Assembly: GCA_964428795.1 (NCBI GenBank)
Contig: CAYRZL010000134.1
Span: 1 to 5,259, forward strand
Direction: 5' to 3'
DNA from: CAYRZL01 sp964428795
GTDB lineage: Bacteria > Bacillota > Clostridia > Lachnospirales > Lachnospiraceae
Length of the DNA stretch: 5,259 nt
The notes under the pieces were generated by a model, which had not been told where the DNA came from, did no database searches, and saw nothing but the letters and a program-made list of their open reading frames with translations. The position numbers and the translations under genes were made by a program. Positions 1 through 5,259 of the stretch are shown here, one piece after another. The stretch's first letter is position 1, and every line of letters starts with the position of its first letter.

Positions 1-975
1 ATACCCGCTCAACAATGATTCCGATTTGCTGAATTTGCTTTTTCTGCAATGCCGGATTTGAAGTGACTGCGCCAGGTCAAACACCTCTCTGGAAACGATT
101 GCTTCATGGTGATTTTCAAGCACTTTCCACTGATCTTTTGATATTGGCACTTCTCTGTCGGTTCCCGGATCGGGGACTTTGGTTTTTCCATAGACCATAC
201 AGCCGATATAATTCTTATCATTGATGATTTTTCGTATCATATCTACTGTCCACTGGAGGTTTTTGGATGCTGCCTTCCTGTTGTCCACTTTCTGCCGTTT
301 GCTCATAGATTGAAGCGGAGTTGGTATTCCTTCTTCATTAAAAACATGGCAGATTTCCATTTTGCTATACCGCTGATTTGTCATGTCAAAAACCCGCCGT
401 ATCACGGCCGCCTCTTCCTCCACAATCAACAGTTCTTTCTTATTTTCCGGATTTCTCTGATAACCATAGGGAGCTGACCCACAGCAATATTCGCCCTGGC
501 TTCTCTTTGTCTGCACCGATGCTTTGACTTTTGCAGACTGGTCTTTTAAATAAGCATCTGCAACCAAACCCTTAAACTGTACGTCAATTTCTGAAGCCTT
601 TCCCCTATAATCCCGTGAATCATACCGGTCTGTAACAGAAATAAATCGGATTCCCATAAAAGGCAATATCTGCTCCAGATACGTTCCCAATTCAATATAA
701 TCTCTGGAGAAACGGGAAAAATCCTTGACCACAATAGCCTGCACCCTGTTTTCCCGGACAAGCTCCAGTATCTGCTGCATTGCAGGCCGTTCCATGCTTG
801 CTCCGGAATAACCATCATCATAAAATTCCTGAAACGGCATGGCTGCCAGCTCAGGGATATTGGAAACATAGTCTTTAATCAGCAATCTCTGCTTTGTGAT
901 ACTGTTGCTTTCTCCATCTCCATCATCTGAGCGTGACAGACGATAATAGCCAATCAACAAACGATTATCTGTCAT
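1..975 (-). CDS. Large serine recombinase C, 3' part cut off by the window edge
   Basis: This is the third gene of the recombinase operon; 325 residues are visible with no stop before the left edge. The N-terminal resolvase domain (about 1-150) begins MTDNRLLIGYYRLSRSDD; by family knowledge Ser14 of YYRLS is the nucleophile that joins DNA covalently. It continues with a DDGYSG motif (about 54-59) and VVKDFSRFSRD, whose Arg88 and Arg91 match the active-site arginines of resolvases. The recombinase DNA-binding domain starts near GSAPYGY (166-172) and includes the usual HEAI (289-292). The last residues, LLSGY, are where related proteins enter the zinc ribbon, so that ribbon and the coiled coil should lie beyond position 1. 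ATG at 975 is chosen because a Shine-Dalgarno site sits 9 bases upstream and only 6 bases separate it from the preceding stop. It catalyses site-specific strand exchange; its target site is unknown. Confidence 0.93.
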   Translation of the reverse strand, partial: MTDNRLLIGYYRLSRSDDGDGESNSITKQRLLIKDYVSNIPELAAMPFQEFYDDGYSGASMERPAMQQILELVRENRVQAIVVKDFSRFSRDYIELGTYLEQILPFMGIRFISVTDRYDSRDYRGKASEIDVQFKGLVADAYLKDQSAKVKASVQTKRSQGEYCCGSAPYGYQRNPENKKELLIVEEEAAVIRRVFDMTNQRYSKMEICHVFNEEGIPTPLQSMSKRQKVDNRKAASKNLQWTVDMIRKIINDKNYIGCMVYGKTKVPDPGTDREVPISKDQWKVLENHHEAIVSREVFDLAQSLQIRHCRKSKFSKSESLLSGY

Positions 976-981
976 CTTCCA

Positions 982-2771
982 TCACCCCTTGAATTTAAAG
1001 CTGATTTCCAGCCGTCCATCTGCATACAGTTCAATACGCTCTATCAGCGCTTCCACCAGTTCCTGATTTAACCGTGTGGCGCCGTCCAGTTGAAGTAAAC
1101 CTCTTAAAAATTTTCCTTCTTCCTTCTGGCGTTTTTGAATCATACGGATTTTCTGTTCCAGTTCTTTTCTGCGTTTTTCAAAGAACATTTCCCAGTCCTT
1201 CCGCTCTGCCTGTTTTGCCTGAAATGCTTCCAGGGACAGCTCCCCTTCCTTATACTTCGCAAAGGCTTCGGCTGTTTTACCTTTCATTTTTTTTGCATCT
1301 GTGTCCAATCGATTGATTTCATCCTGCACCTGATCCGTTACTTTTTGAAAGGCTTCTTTGCTGAGGGCAGTCATATCTTTGCTTCGTATTCCCGACAACT
1401 GCAGCTGTCTTGTAATTTCGGCGCGCACAATCGTCTGCATCTTTTCTTCCGAAATATATTTTGCTGTGCAATGCCTTTCATCCTTGTAACGGTTCGCCTG
1501 ACAGAAGTATTCCACATATCCTTTTGTCCGTAATGTGGNNNNNNNNNNNNNNNNNNNNNNNNNNNNNNNNNNNNNNNNNNNNNNNNNNNNNNNNNNNNNN
1601 NNNNNNNNNNNNNNNNNNNNNNNNNNNNNNNNNNNNNNTTGTAACGGTTCGCCTGACAGAAGTATTCCACATATCCTTTTGTCCGTAATGTGGCAAGTTT
1701 TCTTCCGCATTCTCCACAGTAAAATACATTGTAAAAAGCTCTGTCATTTTCGTCCCATCCTACAGACATACGAGCTTCTTTTGCTGCCTTCAATCGCTTC
1801 TGTGCCCGATCAAATAATTCTTTGTTGATAATTGCTTCATGCGCATCCGGTGTCACAATCCAGTCCTCTTCCCCTAAAACATCACACCACTTTTCCCCTC
1901 TGGCAAATCGTGATTCATACTTGTGCTGTACCAGATCACCATAATAATTGTTTCTGTTCAAAACGGCACGAATGGAAGAATTACCCCATTCATGAAGCAG
2001 TTCTCCCTCCTGCCAATATACATGATGATAGATATTATAATCTGATACCCGATGAACACCATCTTCAAACAAACCATCAATGATTTGCTGAATTGCCATA
2101 CCGTCTGCATACTGAGTAAAGATTCTTCGCACAATCTCTGCTGTATCCGGGTCAGCGACCAGCCTGCGGATTCCGTTTTTCTCCTCGCAGTGATAACCAT
2201 ACGGGGCCATACCGCCTACATAACTGCCTCTTTTCTGCTCTGTACGCTTTGCTGCACATTCCTTAGCTGAAATATCCTTTGCATACGCTTCATTTACCAG
2301 ATGTTTGATATTCATGGATAACTCCTGGCTTTTAGAATCACTGGAAAACGAATCGTACTGATCAGATACGGAAATAAACCGCACTTTCAGAAATGGGAAT
2401 ATCTTCTCCAGATAATCTCCGGTTTCGATATAATTTCTTCCAAACCTTGAAAAATCCTTTACAAGTATGCAGTTAACCTTTCCTTCCCGGATGTCACGCA
2501 TCAACCGTTCAAATCCCGGTCTTTCAAAATTTGTTCCTGTTTTTCCCAAGTCTGTGTAAGTATCATATAGTACCAACACAAAATCACGGTCAGGCTTCCC
2601 GTTTTGACGCTGTATAAATTTCTTCAGCATCTCTACCTGTGTCTCAATGGATTCTGATTTTTTATCCTCATGATCTACGGATAATCTGGCATAAATTCCA
2701 GCCTTATATACCGGAATCTGTACACTTTCTGCACCTTCCATCTTTAAATAACGTTTTGCTGTTCTGGCCAT
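982..2771 (-). CDS. Large serine recombinase B, interrupted by an assembly gap
   Basis: Second gene of the operon. As written it is broken by 100 Ns and shifts frame. After removing the Ns and one copy of the flanking 55-base repeat it reads as one 544-residue protein, a normal length for this family. Reconstructed domains: resolvase domain with Ser31 in YARLS and Arg109/Arg112 in DFSRFGRN; recombinase domain from about MAPYGY (188-193) to HEAI (311-314); zinc ribbon with Cys352, Cys355, Cys372 and Cys383; a charged probable coiled coil at about 425-500; and a C-terminal EALIERIELY segment. The usual DDGYSG motif is replaced by TDLGKTG (about 73-79). The first 20 residues extend beyond the shorter N-terminus of recombinase C. 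ATG 2771 follows the stop of recombinase A directly (TAAATG) and has a well-placed AGAGGTG; the next Met (residue 11) lacks that support. Role: site-specific DNA recombination, probably with A and C. Confidence 0.9.
985..989 (-). promoter_or_regulatory. Ribosome binding site of recombinase C
   Basis: AGGGG on the minus strand lies 9 bases before ATG 975. It sits inside the last codons and just before the TGA stop (984-982) of recombinase B. Ribosomes finishing B therefore uncover or occupy the C start, which suggests translational coupling. A second ATG at 982-980 overlaps the stop as TGATG, but its frame closes after five codons. Confidence 0.6.
1484..1538. repeat. 55-base direct repeat, left copy (probable contig-end overlap)
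   Basis: I compared this 55-base sequence base by base with 1639-1693 and the two are identical. It ends exactly where the Ns begin. On the minus strand it encodes the zinc-ribbon stretch around TLRTKGYVEYFCQANRY. The pattern fits the k-mer overlap left at contig ends by a de Bruijn graph assembler with k = 55, not a biological repeat. Confidence 0.9.
1539..1638. other. Assembly gap of exactly 100 Ns
   Basis: A run of 100 undetermined bases lies inside the zinc-ribbon region of recombinase B. The round length is the conventional placeholder for a scaffold gap of unknown size. Because the same 55 bases abut both ends, the contigs most likely overlap and no sequence is missing. Confidence 0.97.
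1639..1693. repeat. 55-base direct repeat, right copy (probable contig-end overlap)
   Basis: Identical to 1484-1538 and begins exactly where the Ns end. It encodes the same zinc-ribbon residues of recombinase B a second time. With the duplicate and the Ns counted, the insertion is 155 bases, which is not a multiple of three and explains the apparent frame break. Confidence 0.9.
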
Positions 2772-4448
2772 TTATCCCACCTCTTTCCTGTTTGTATCCT
2801 GCTGCGCCGTAAAGAAATTCATAATCACTTTCATCTTTTCAAAAACATTCTGATAACGCAGCACAATGACAATCTGCTTGTTTTCAAAAATAAAGATCTG
2901 ATCCACAAACAGTGCCAGAATCATCCGATCCAGTTCTTTTAATTCTAACGACTGTTTCCACTCCTCCAACTGTGCAGCGGCTGCAACGCCGCCTTCAAAC
3001 ATCTGCTTGATAATCTGTTTCTGATTTTCAATCATCCGTTCCAACTCATTGCATTTTTTCTCGTAGGTTTCACGCAATTCATCAAAATCCTCTTTATCGA
3101 TGATGCCGCTTTTCAGGTCGTCATATAAAGAAACACGTATCGCATAATTTTTATTGTATTCTTCCTGAAGCCTGACAATCTGCGTATCATAACTGATGAT
3201 CTGTTCATAACCCACTTCCATTTTTTTCAGTTCATCCATGACGATGGTATAATCTGCAAAAAGCGCCGAATAGGTCTGTATCTCTTTGAGCACGATTGTT
3301 TTCAATGTCTCCTCTGGAATGCTGTGCCGTGTGCAGTTTCCACCTTTATTTTTTGTCTGGCAGATATAAAACGCTTTTTCCTTTCCCTTGTAGCGATTCA
3401 CCCGACGAATCATCGGTGTTTTACAATCACCACAAAACAGAAATCCGGCGAAAAAATTGGCATTCTCTGAAGTTTTTGACGCTCTTCCATCATATTTCAG
3501 GAGCTTCTGCACCACATCAAAGTCCCGCTGGCTGATAATTGCCTCATGAGTGTTTTTCACTCGCACCCATTCTTCCTGCGGCTTATCCAGGCGCTCTTTC
3601 ACCTTATAACTGATACGCTCCTGTTTGCCCTGCACCATATTGCCAACATAAACCTCGTTCGTCAAAATCCGGCTGACTTGCACCGCCACCCACTTTGGAT
3701 CTTTGGAACTTTCAAACCCGGAATTACACTTTTCACCGTTTACTTTCTTATATTCTTTCGGTGTCAGAATCCGGCGGATATTCAGTTTGGCAGCAATCGC
3801 CCCCAGGCTGAATCCTTCCATCTTCCATGCAAAGATTTTCCGTATCACATCTGCCGCATATTCATCAATAATGAGATGATTCTTATCTACCGGATCTTTG
3901 TGATACCCATAGGGAGCCGAGGCTCCGATAAATTCTCCATGTTCGCGCTTCACCTGCTGGTGGCTTCTTACTCTTACAGAAGCATCTCTGCAATAATTAT
4001 CATTGATCAGGTTCTTCATTGGTATGACAAGTGAAGTCTCCGAAGTATCTGCCGTCTTGCTGTCATAATTGTCCGTGACCGCAATAAAGCGCACATTTAA
4101 AGCCGGGTAGATTTTCTGAATAAATCGCCCGGCTTCTAATCTTTCTCTTCCGAATCTGGATAAGTCTTTTACAATCACGCAATTAACCTTTCCAGCTTCT
4201 ATATCACTTGTCATTCGTTGAAATTCAGGTCTCTCAAAATTGCTCCCTGAATATCCATCATCCACATAAATATCAAAAATCTGAATATCCGGCTGATTTC
4301 TTACAAAGTTCCGGAGTAATTCTCTCTGATTCCCGATACTGTTACTCTCTGTCTTGCCGTCTCCATCGACATCTTCATCATCCCTGGATAATCTCAGGTA
4401 TAATGCGGCATCGTACACATCCGGCGCCTGACACTGATTTTGTCTCAT
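2772..4448 (-). CDS. Large serine recombinase A, complete
   Basis: First recombinase of the operon, 558 residues and intact. The resolvase domain (about 10-155) has YLRLS with catalytic Ser21, then ESNSI, DDGYSGSNFERP (63-74) and VKDLSRFGRE with Arg98 and Arg101. The recombinase DNA-binding domain runs from about SAPYGY (177-182) through NTHEAI (299-304). A zinc ribbon follows with Cys339, Cys342, Cys363 and Cys372 (CGDC then C-x8-C). Residues 405-482 are rich in Glu, Lys and Leu and probably form the coiled coil that controls synapsis and direction in large serine integrases; the C-terminus is basic and aromatic. In family terms it cuts both DNA strands through Ser21 and exchanges them between attachment sites to integrate or excise the element. 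ATG 4448 is fixed by AGGAG 8 bases upstream. Its stop abuts the start of recombinase B with no spacer. Confidence 0.95.
   Translation of the reverse strand: MRQNQCQAPDVYDAALYLRLSRDDEDVDGDGKTESNSIGNQRELLRNFVRNQPDIQIFDIYVDDGYSGSNFERPEFQRMTSDIEAGKVNCVIVKDLSRFGRERLEAGRFIQKIYPALNVRFIAVTDNYDSKTADTSETSLVIPMKNLINDNYCRDASVRVRSHQQVKREHGEFIGASAPYGYHKDPVDKNHLIIDEYAADVIRKIFAWKMEGFSLGAIAAKLNIRRILTPKEYKKVNGEKCNSGFESSKDPKWVAVQVSRILTNEVYVGNMVQGKQERISYKVKERLDKPQEEWVRVKNTHEAIISQRDFDVVQKLLKYDGRASKTSENANFFAGFLFCGDCKTPMIRRVNRYKGKEKAFYICQTKNKGGNCTRHSIPEETLKTIVLKEIQTYSALFADYTIVMDELKKMEVGYEQIISYDTQIVRLQEEYNKNYAIRVSLYDDLKSGIIDKEDFDELRETYEKKCNELERMIENQKQIIKQMFEGGVAAAAQLEEWKQSLELKELDRMILALFVDQIFIFENKQIVIVLRYQNVFEKMKVIMNFFTAQQDTNRKEVG
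2778..2784 (-). promoter_or_regulatory. Ribosome binding site of recombinase B
   Basis: AGAGGTG lies 6 bases before ATG 2771 and within the last codons of recombinase A, whose TAA touches the ATG. The same AAAGAGGTG with the same spacing precedes the small gene at 4854, so this is probably the preferred strong site of the host or element. It decides the start of recombinase B. Confidence 0.7.
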
Positions 4449-4456
4449 TTACATCG

Positions 4457-4461
4457 CTCCT
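4457..4461 (-). promoter_or_regulatory. Ribosome binding site of recombinase A
   Basis: A consensus AGGAG stands 8 bases before ATG 4448. No other in-frame ATG near this point has such a site, so it decides the start. Confidence 0.75.
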
Positions 4462-4477
4462 AACATTCAATCATAAT

Positions 4478-4493
4478 AAAGCACTGCGGCTTT
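4478..4493 (-). other. Small hairpin ahead of the recombinase A start
   Basis: AAAGC and GCTTT form a perfect 5-base-pair stem around a 6-base loop, ending 16 bases before the Shine-Dalgarno site of recombinase A. It is followed on the minus strand by ATTATG, not a T run, so it is a poor terminator. It might modulate translation, but a stem this short can arise by chance. Confidence 0.25.
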
Positions 4494-4556
4494 CATTCAT
4501 AGAAGTCAGAAACCATGTAATCCGCTCATTTTCCCTGACCTCAGATTAACATAACT

Positions 4557-4585
4557 TTTATACCTCTTGCAAGGTTTATTTTTAA
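4557..4585 (-). promoter_or_regulatory. Possible sigma-70-type promoter for the recombinase operon
   Basis: On the minus strand TTAAAA (4585-4580) is followed after 17 bases by TATAAA (4562-4557), matching the -35 and -10 consensus at 4 and 5 of 6 positions. Transcription would start near 4550 and give recombinase A an untranslated leader of about 100 bases. The -35 overlaps a perfect 14-base palindrome (4577-4590). No terminator separates the small upstream gene, so read-through from further upstream is equally possible. Confidence 0.35.
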
Positions 4586-4599
4586 AAATACTTTCGGCA

Positions 4600-4854
4600 T
4601 TAGTACATCAACTCCGTTCTCTTCCTCAAATAATCACTAAGTGCATCCGTTGCATCTACATCTCCGGTCATCTTTACAACCACTATATAGCCCTCGTTGG
4701 TGTGAGCATATGGCTGATTTCCAGATTTTTCCAAAAATGTTACAATCTTCTCTGAAATCGGCTGCTCCATATCCGGAGATAATGTTTCAATATCTTTTAA
4801 ATCATCCCGGTTGATCTGTTTCAACTCCGGGACCATTACTGCCTGATTTGCCAT
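4600..4854 (-). CDS. Small DUF6870-like protein of 84 residues
   Basis: A short acidic protein starting MANQAVMVPELKQINRDDL and ending RKRTELMY. The order of elements, a D-L-x-D-I segment (about 18-24), an ISEKIVTFLEKSGNQPY helix and turn, a hydrophobic strand YIVVVKM, and a final helix with LSDYLRKR, resembles from memory the DUF6870 family of small Firmicutes proteins. No database search was possible, so the family name is tentative. There is no signal peptide, membrane segment or cysteine motif. ATG 4854 is preferred over the in-frame GTG at 4863 because AGAGGTG lies 6 bases before the ATG and contains that GTG. It is the first gene before the recombinase operon, 151 bases from recombinase A, on the same strand. 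Its function is unknown; an accessory or regulatory role in recombination is inference from position only. Confidence 0.75.
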   Translation of the reverse strand: MANQAVMVPELKQINRDDLKDIETLSPDMEQPISEKIVTFLEKSGNQPYAHTNEGYIVVVKMTGDVDATDALSDYLRKRTELMY

Positions 4855-4860
4855 GCTACT

Positions 4861-4867
4861 CACCTCT
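4861..4867 (-). promoter_or_regulatory. Ribosome binding site of the small DUF6870-like gene
   Basis: AGAGGTG lies 6 bases before ATG 4854, identical in core and spacing to the site of recombinase B. It overlaps the GTG at 4863-4861, which is why the longer 87-residue reading is rejected. Confidence 0.65.
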
Positions 4868-4882
4868 TTCCCAACATATTCC

Positions 4883-4904
4883 AGCTATAAGTCGTCCTAT
4901 ACCT
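4883..4904. promoter_or_regulatory. Imperfect 22-base dyad, possible operator
   Basis: On the plus strand AGCTATAAGTC is followed by GTCCTATACCT; 16 of 22 positions are symmetric, with TATA in each arm. It lies 28 bases upstream of the small gene's ATG, where a repressor or the small protein itself could bind. No known operator is recognised, and an A+T-rich stretch produces such symmetry fairly easily. Confidence 0.25.
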
Positions 4905-4935
4905 ACAATTTTATCTCTCCACATTTCCCCTTTAA

Positions 4936-5097
4936 CTATATTTTTTCGGCGTTTTGGCTTCCGTTCGTATCATCTGCCGTCAGCGTTACAGCCAACCTCT
5001 GCCCTTCGGCAACTGGCAGCTTCTACTCAAACTTACCAGCCGTTTCCGGAGTATCTTTGACGCTCGCCTGCACTGTGGCAGGGTCATGGCACCTGTG
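4936..5097 (-). pseudogene. Possible decayed protein tail with an internal TAG
   Basis: One minus-strand frame reads like natural protein: DPATVQASVKDTPETAGKFE, a TAG at 5025-5023, then KLPVAEGQRLAVTLTADD and a further ten residues to a final TAG at 4938-4936. Composition on both sides of the TAG is alike (Thr, Ala, Val and acidic residues, beta-strand-like), as if one amber codon had arisen in a reading frame. Upstream the frame closes at TAA 5100-5098 and no start is evident. It may be the remnant of a surface or Ig-like protein, a structured leader that looks coding by chance, or a true reading frame with a recoded TAG. I do not recognise the family. Confidence 0.3.
5067..5082 (-). other. 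G+C-rich hairpin in the leader
   Basis: CCTGC and GCAGG pair perfectly around the 6-base loop CACAGT. It is one of several short hairpins between 5000 and 5190 on the presumed transcript and has no T run after it, so it is not an obvious terminator. Confidence 0.3.
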
Positions 5098-5119
5098 TTA
5101 ACAAATGATACAGCTCATT

Positions 5120-5141
5120 GCCTTGCAGCAAAGCTGCAGGC
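5120..5141 (-). other. Strong hairpin in the leader
   Basis: GCAGC-TTT-GCTGC forms a perfect 5-pair stem. It is extended by GCCT pairing with AGGC across a single bulged A, giving nine pairs in 22 bases. This is the most stable-looking hairpin in the window. No T run follows on either strand, so an RNA structure or protein-binding site is likelier than a terminator. Confidence 0.4.
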
Positions 5142-5219
5142 TCGCGGCAGTCGCCATATGCAGAACCACAAGCGCTTCTGCGCATGGCTCGTTGCTACCG
5201 CAAATTGTCAATGTTCTTA

Positions 5220-5259
5220 TTTCGCTTATTTGCGAAACTATACCGCTATTATATTTCGC
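5220..5259. repeat. Threefold TTTCGC/GCGAAA motif at the right edge
   Basis: TTTCGC occurs at 5220-5225 and 5254-5259, with its inverse GCGAAA at 5232-5237. The first two form a perfect 6-base inverted repeat with a 6-base loop, and the second and third form another with a 16-base spacer. The two pairings are mutually exclusive because they share the middle copy. The window ends exactly at the last copy, so the pattern may continue. It could be an operator cluster around the adjacent TATAAT or alternative RNA stems. Confidence 0.4.
5248..5253 (-). promoter_or_regulatory. Possible -10 element at the right edge
   Basis: A perfect TATAAT reads on the minus strand, oriented towards the small gene and recombinases. 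Its -35 would lie past the end of the window, so the promoter cannot be verified. If real, the transcript would begin near 5240 with a leader of almost 390 bases before ATG 4854. Confidence 0.3.

Larger units (their letters stand above)
4986..5185 (-). other. Two overlapping 33-codon reading frames in the leader
   Basis: ATG 5185 opens a 33-residue frame (MRRSACGSAYGDC at its start, ELYHLLTQVP at its end) closing at TGA 5086-5084. ATG 5087 overlaps that stop as ATGA and opens a second 33-residue basic frame (MTLPQCRRASKILRKR at its start) closing at TAA 4988-4986. Neither has a good Shine-Dalgarno site. The second overlaps the protein-like frame at 4936-5097 in another phase, so the two cannot both be ordinary genes. 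They could be leader peptides, or accidents of a G+C-rich stretch. Confidence 0.2.

Noticed and set aside
546..869. Separate 107-codon minus-strand gene
   Set aside because: It lies in another frame inside the catalytic domain of recombinase C, which is open throughout 1-975.
982..2771. A true frameshift or truncated pair of recombinase fragments
   Set aside because: The frame change is fully explained by the 155 extra bases of Ns plus duplicated contig end; the repaired frame is complete.
3546..4034. Plus-strand 162-codon frame and similar plus-strand frames at 1074-1533 and 4208-4549
   Set aside because: All lie opposite well-supported recombinase or spacer sequence; their composition is that of antisense shadows.
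4563..4599. Terminator after the small gene
   Set aside because: Only an A+T palindrome is present, with no G+C stem and no hairpin followed by a T run.
4855..4863. GTG start adding three residues to the small protein
   Set aside because: The GTG lies inside the Shine-Dalgarno site that serves ATG 4854, so a ribosome could not use that site for it.
4853..5101. Plus-strand 82-codon reading frame
   Set aside because: It is antisense to the small gene's start and leader, has no ribosome binding site, and mirrors the protein-like minus-strand frame.
5183..5211. TTGACA at 5211-5206 on the minus strand as a -35 element
   Set aside because: At 16-18 bases downstream the sequence is around GCCATG, with no resemblance to a -10.
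1..5259. Attachment sites or element ends
   Set aside because: No duplicated core, target gene or terminal repeat is visible; in related elements the end usually lies past the last recombinase, outside the left edge.

Overview
The window is a minus-strand operon of large serine recombinases from a mobile element. It probably belongs to a gut-type Clostridia/Lachnospiraceae-like Firmicute. That host guess rests on moderate-to-low G+C, strong Shine-Dalgarno sites (AGGAG, AGAGGTG) and recombinase sequences of the TndX/TnpX-like large serine recombinase group typical of Firmicutes integrative elements. No cargo, resistance or conjugation gene is visible, so the type of element (integrative conjugative element, mobilizable transposon or prophage) cannot be fixed.

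Layout in transcription order, right to left: (a) 5259-4864, a leader of about 400 bases with no convincing intact gene. It is about 55% G+C over 4981-5160 and holds several short hairpins, a threefold TTTCGC/GCGAAA motif around a TATAAT hexamer at the right edge, and a reading frame that looks like a decayed protein tail. (b) 4854-4600, a small 84-residue protein resembling DUF6870. (c) 4599-4449, an A+T-rich spacer with a possible promoter and a clear ribosome binding site. (d) 4448-2772, recombinase A, 558 residues, intact. (e) 2771-982, recombinase B, interrupted by a 100-N assembly gap. (f) 975-1, recombinase C, 325 residues visible, running off the left edge before its zinc ribbon.

The three recombinase genes are separated by 0 and 6 bases, and each downstream gene has its ribosome binding site inside the end of the gene before it. 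They are therefore almost certainly one translationally coupled unit. All three keep the catalytic serine and the Ser-Arg-Phe-x-Arg arginines but differ strongly in sequence, so they are an old diverged triplet and not a recent duplication. The simplest reading is an excision/integration module in which two or three recombinases act together or in different directions, with the small protein as a possible accessory factor (inference).

The gap in recombinase B is almost certainly artificial. An identical 55-base sequence abuts both ends of the 100 Ns. Removing one copy plus the Ns (155 bases) restores one open frame of 545 codons including stop, with a complete four-cysteine zinc ribbon. I found no CRISPR array, tRNA, rRNA, insertion sequence or convincing terminator. 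The module is unusual in its arrangement, but nothing here proves an undescribed system.
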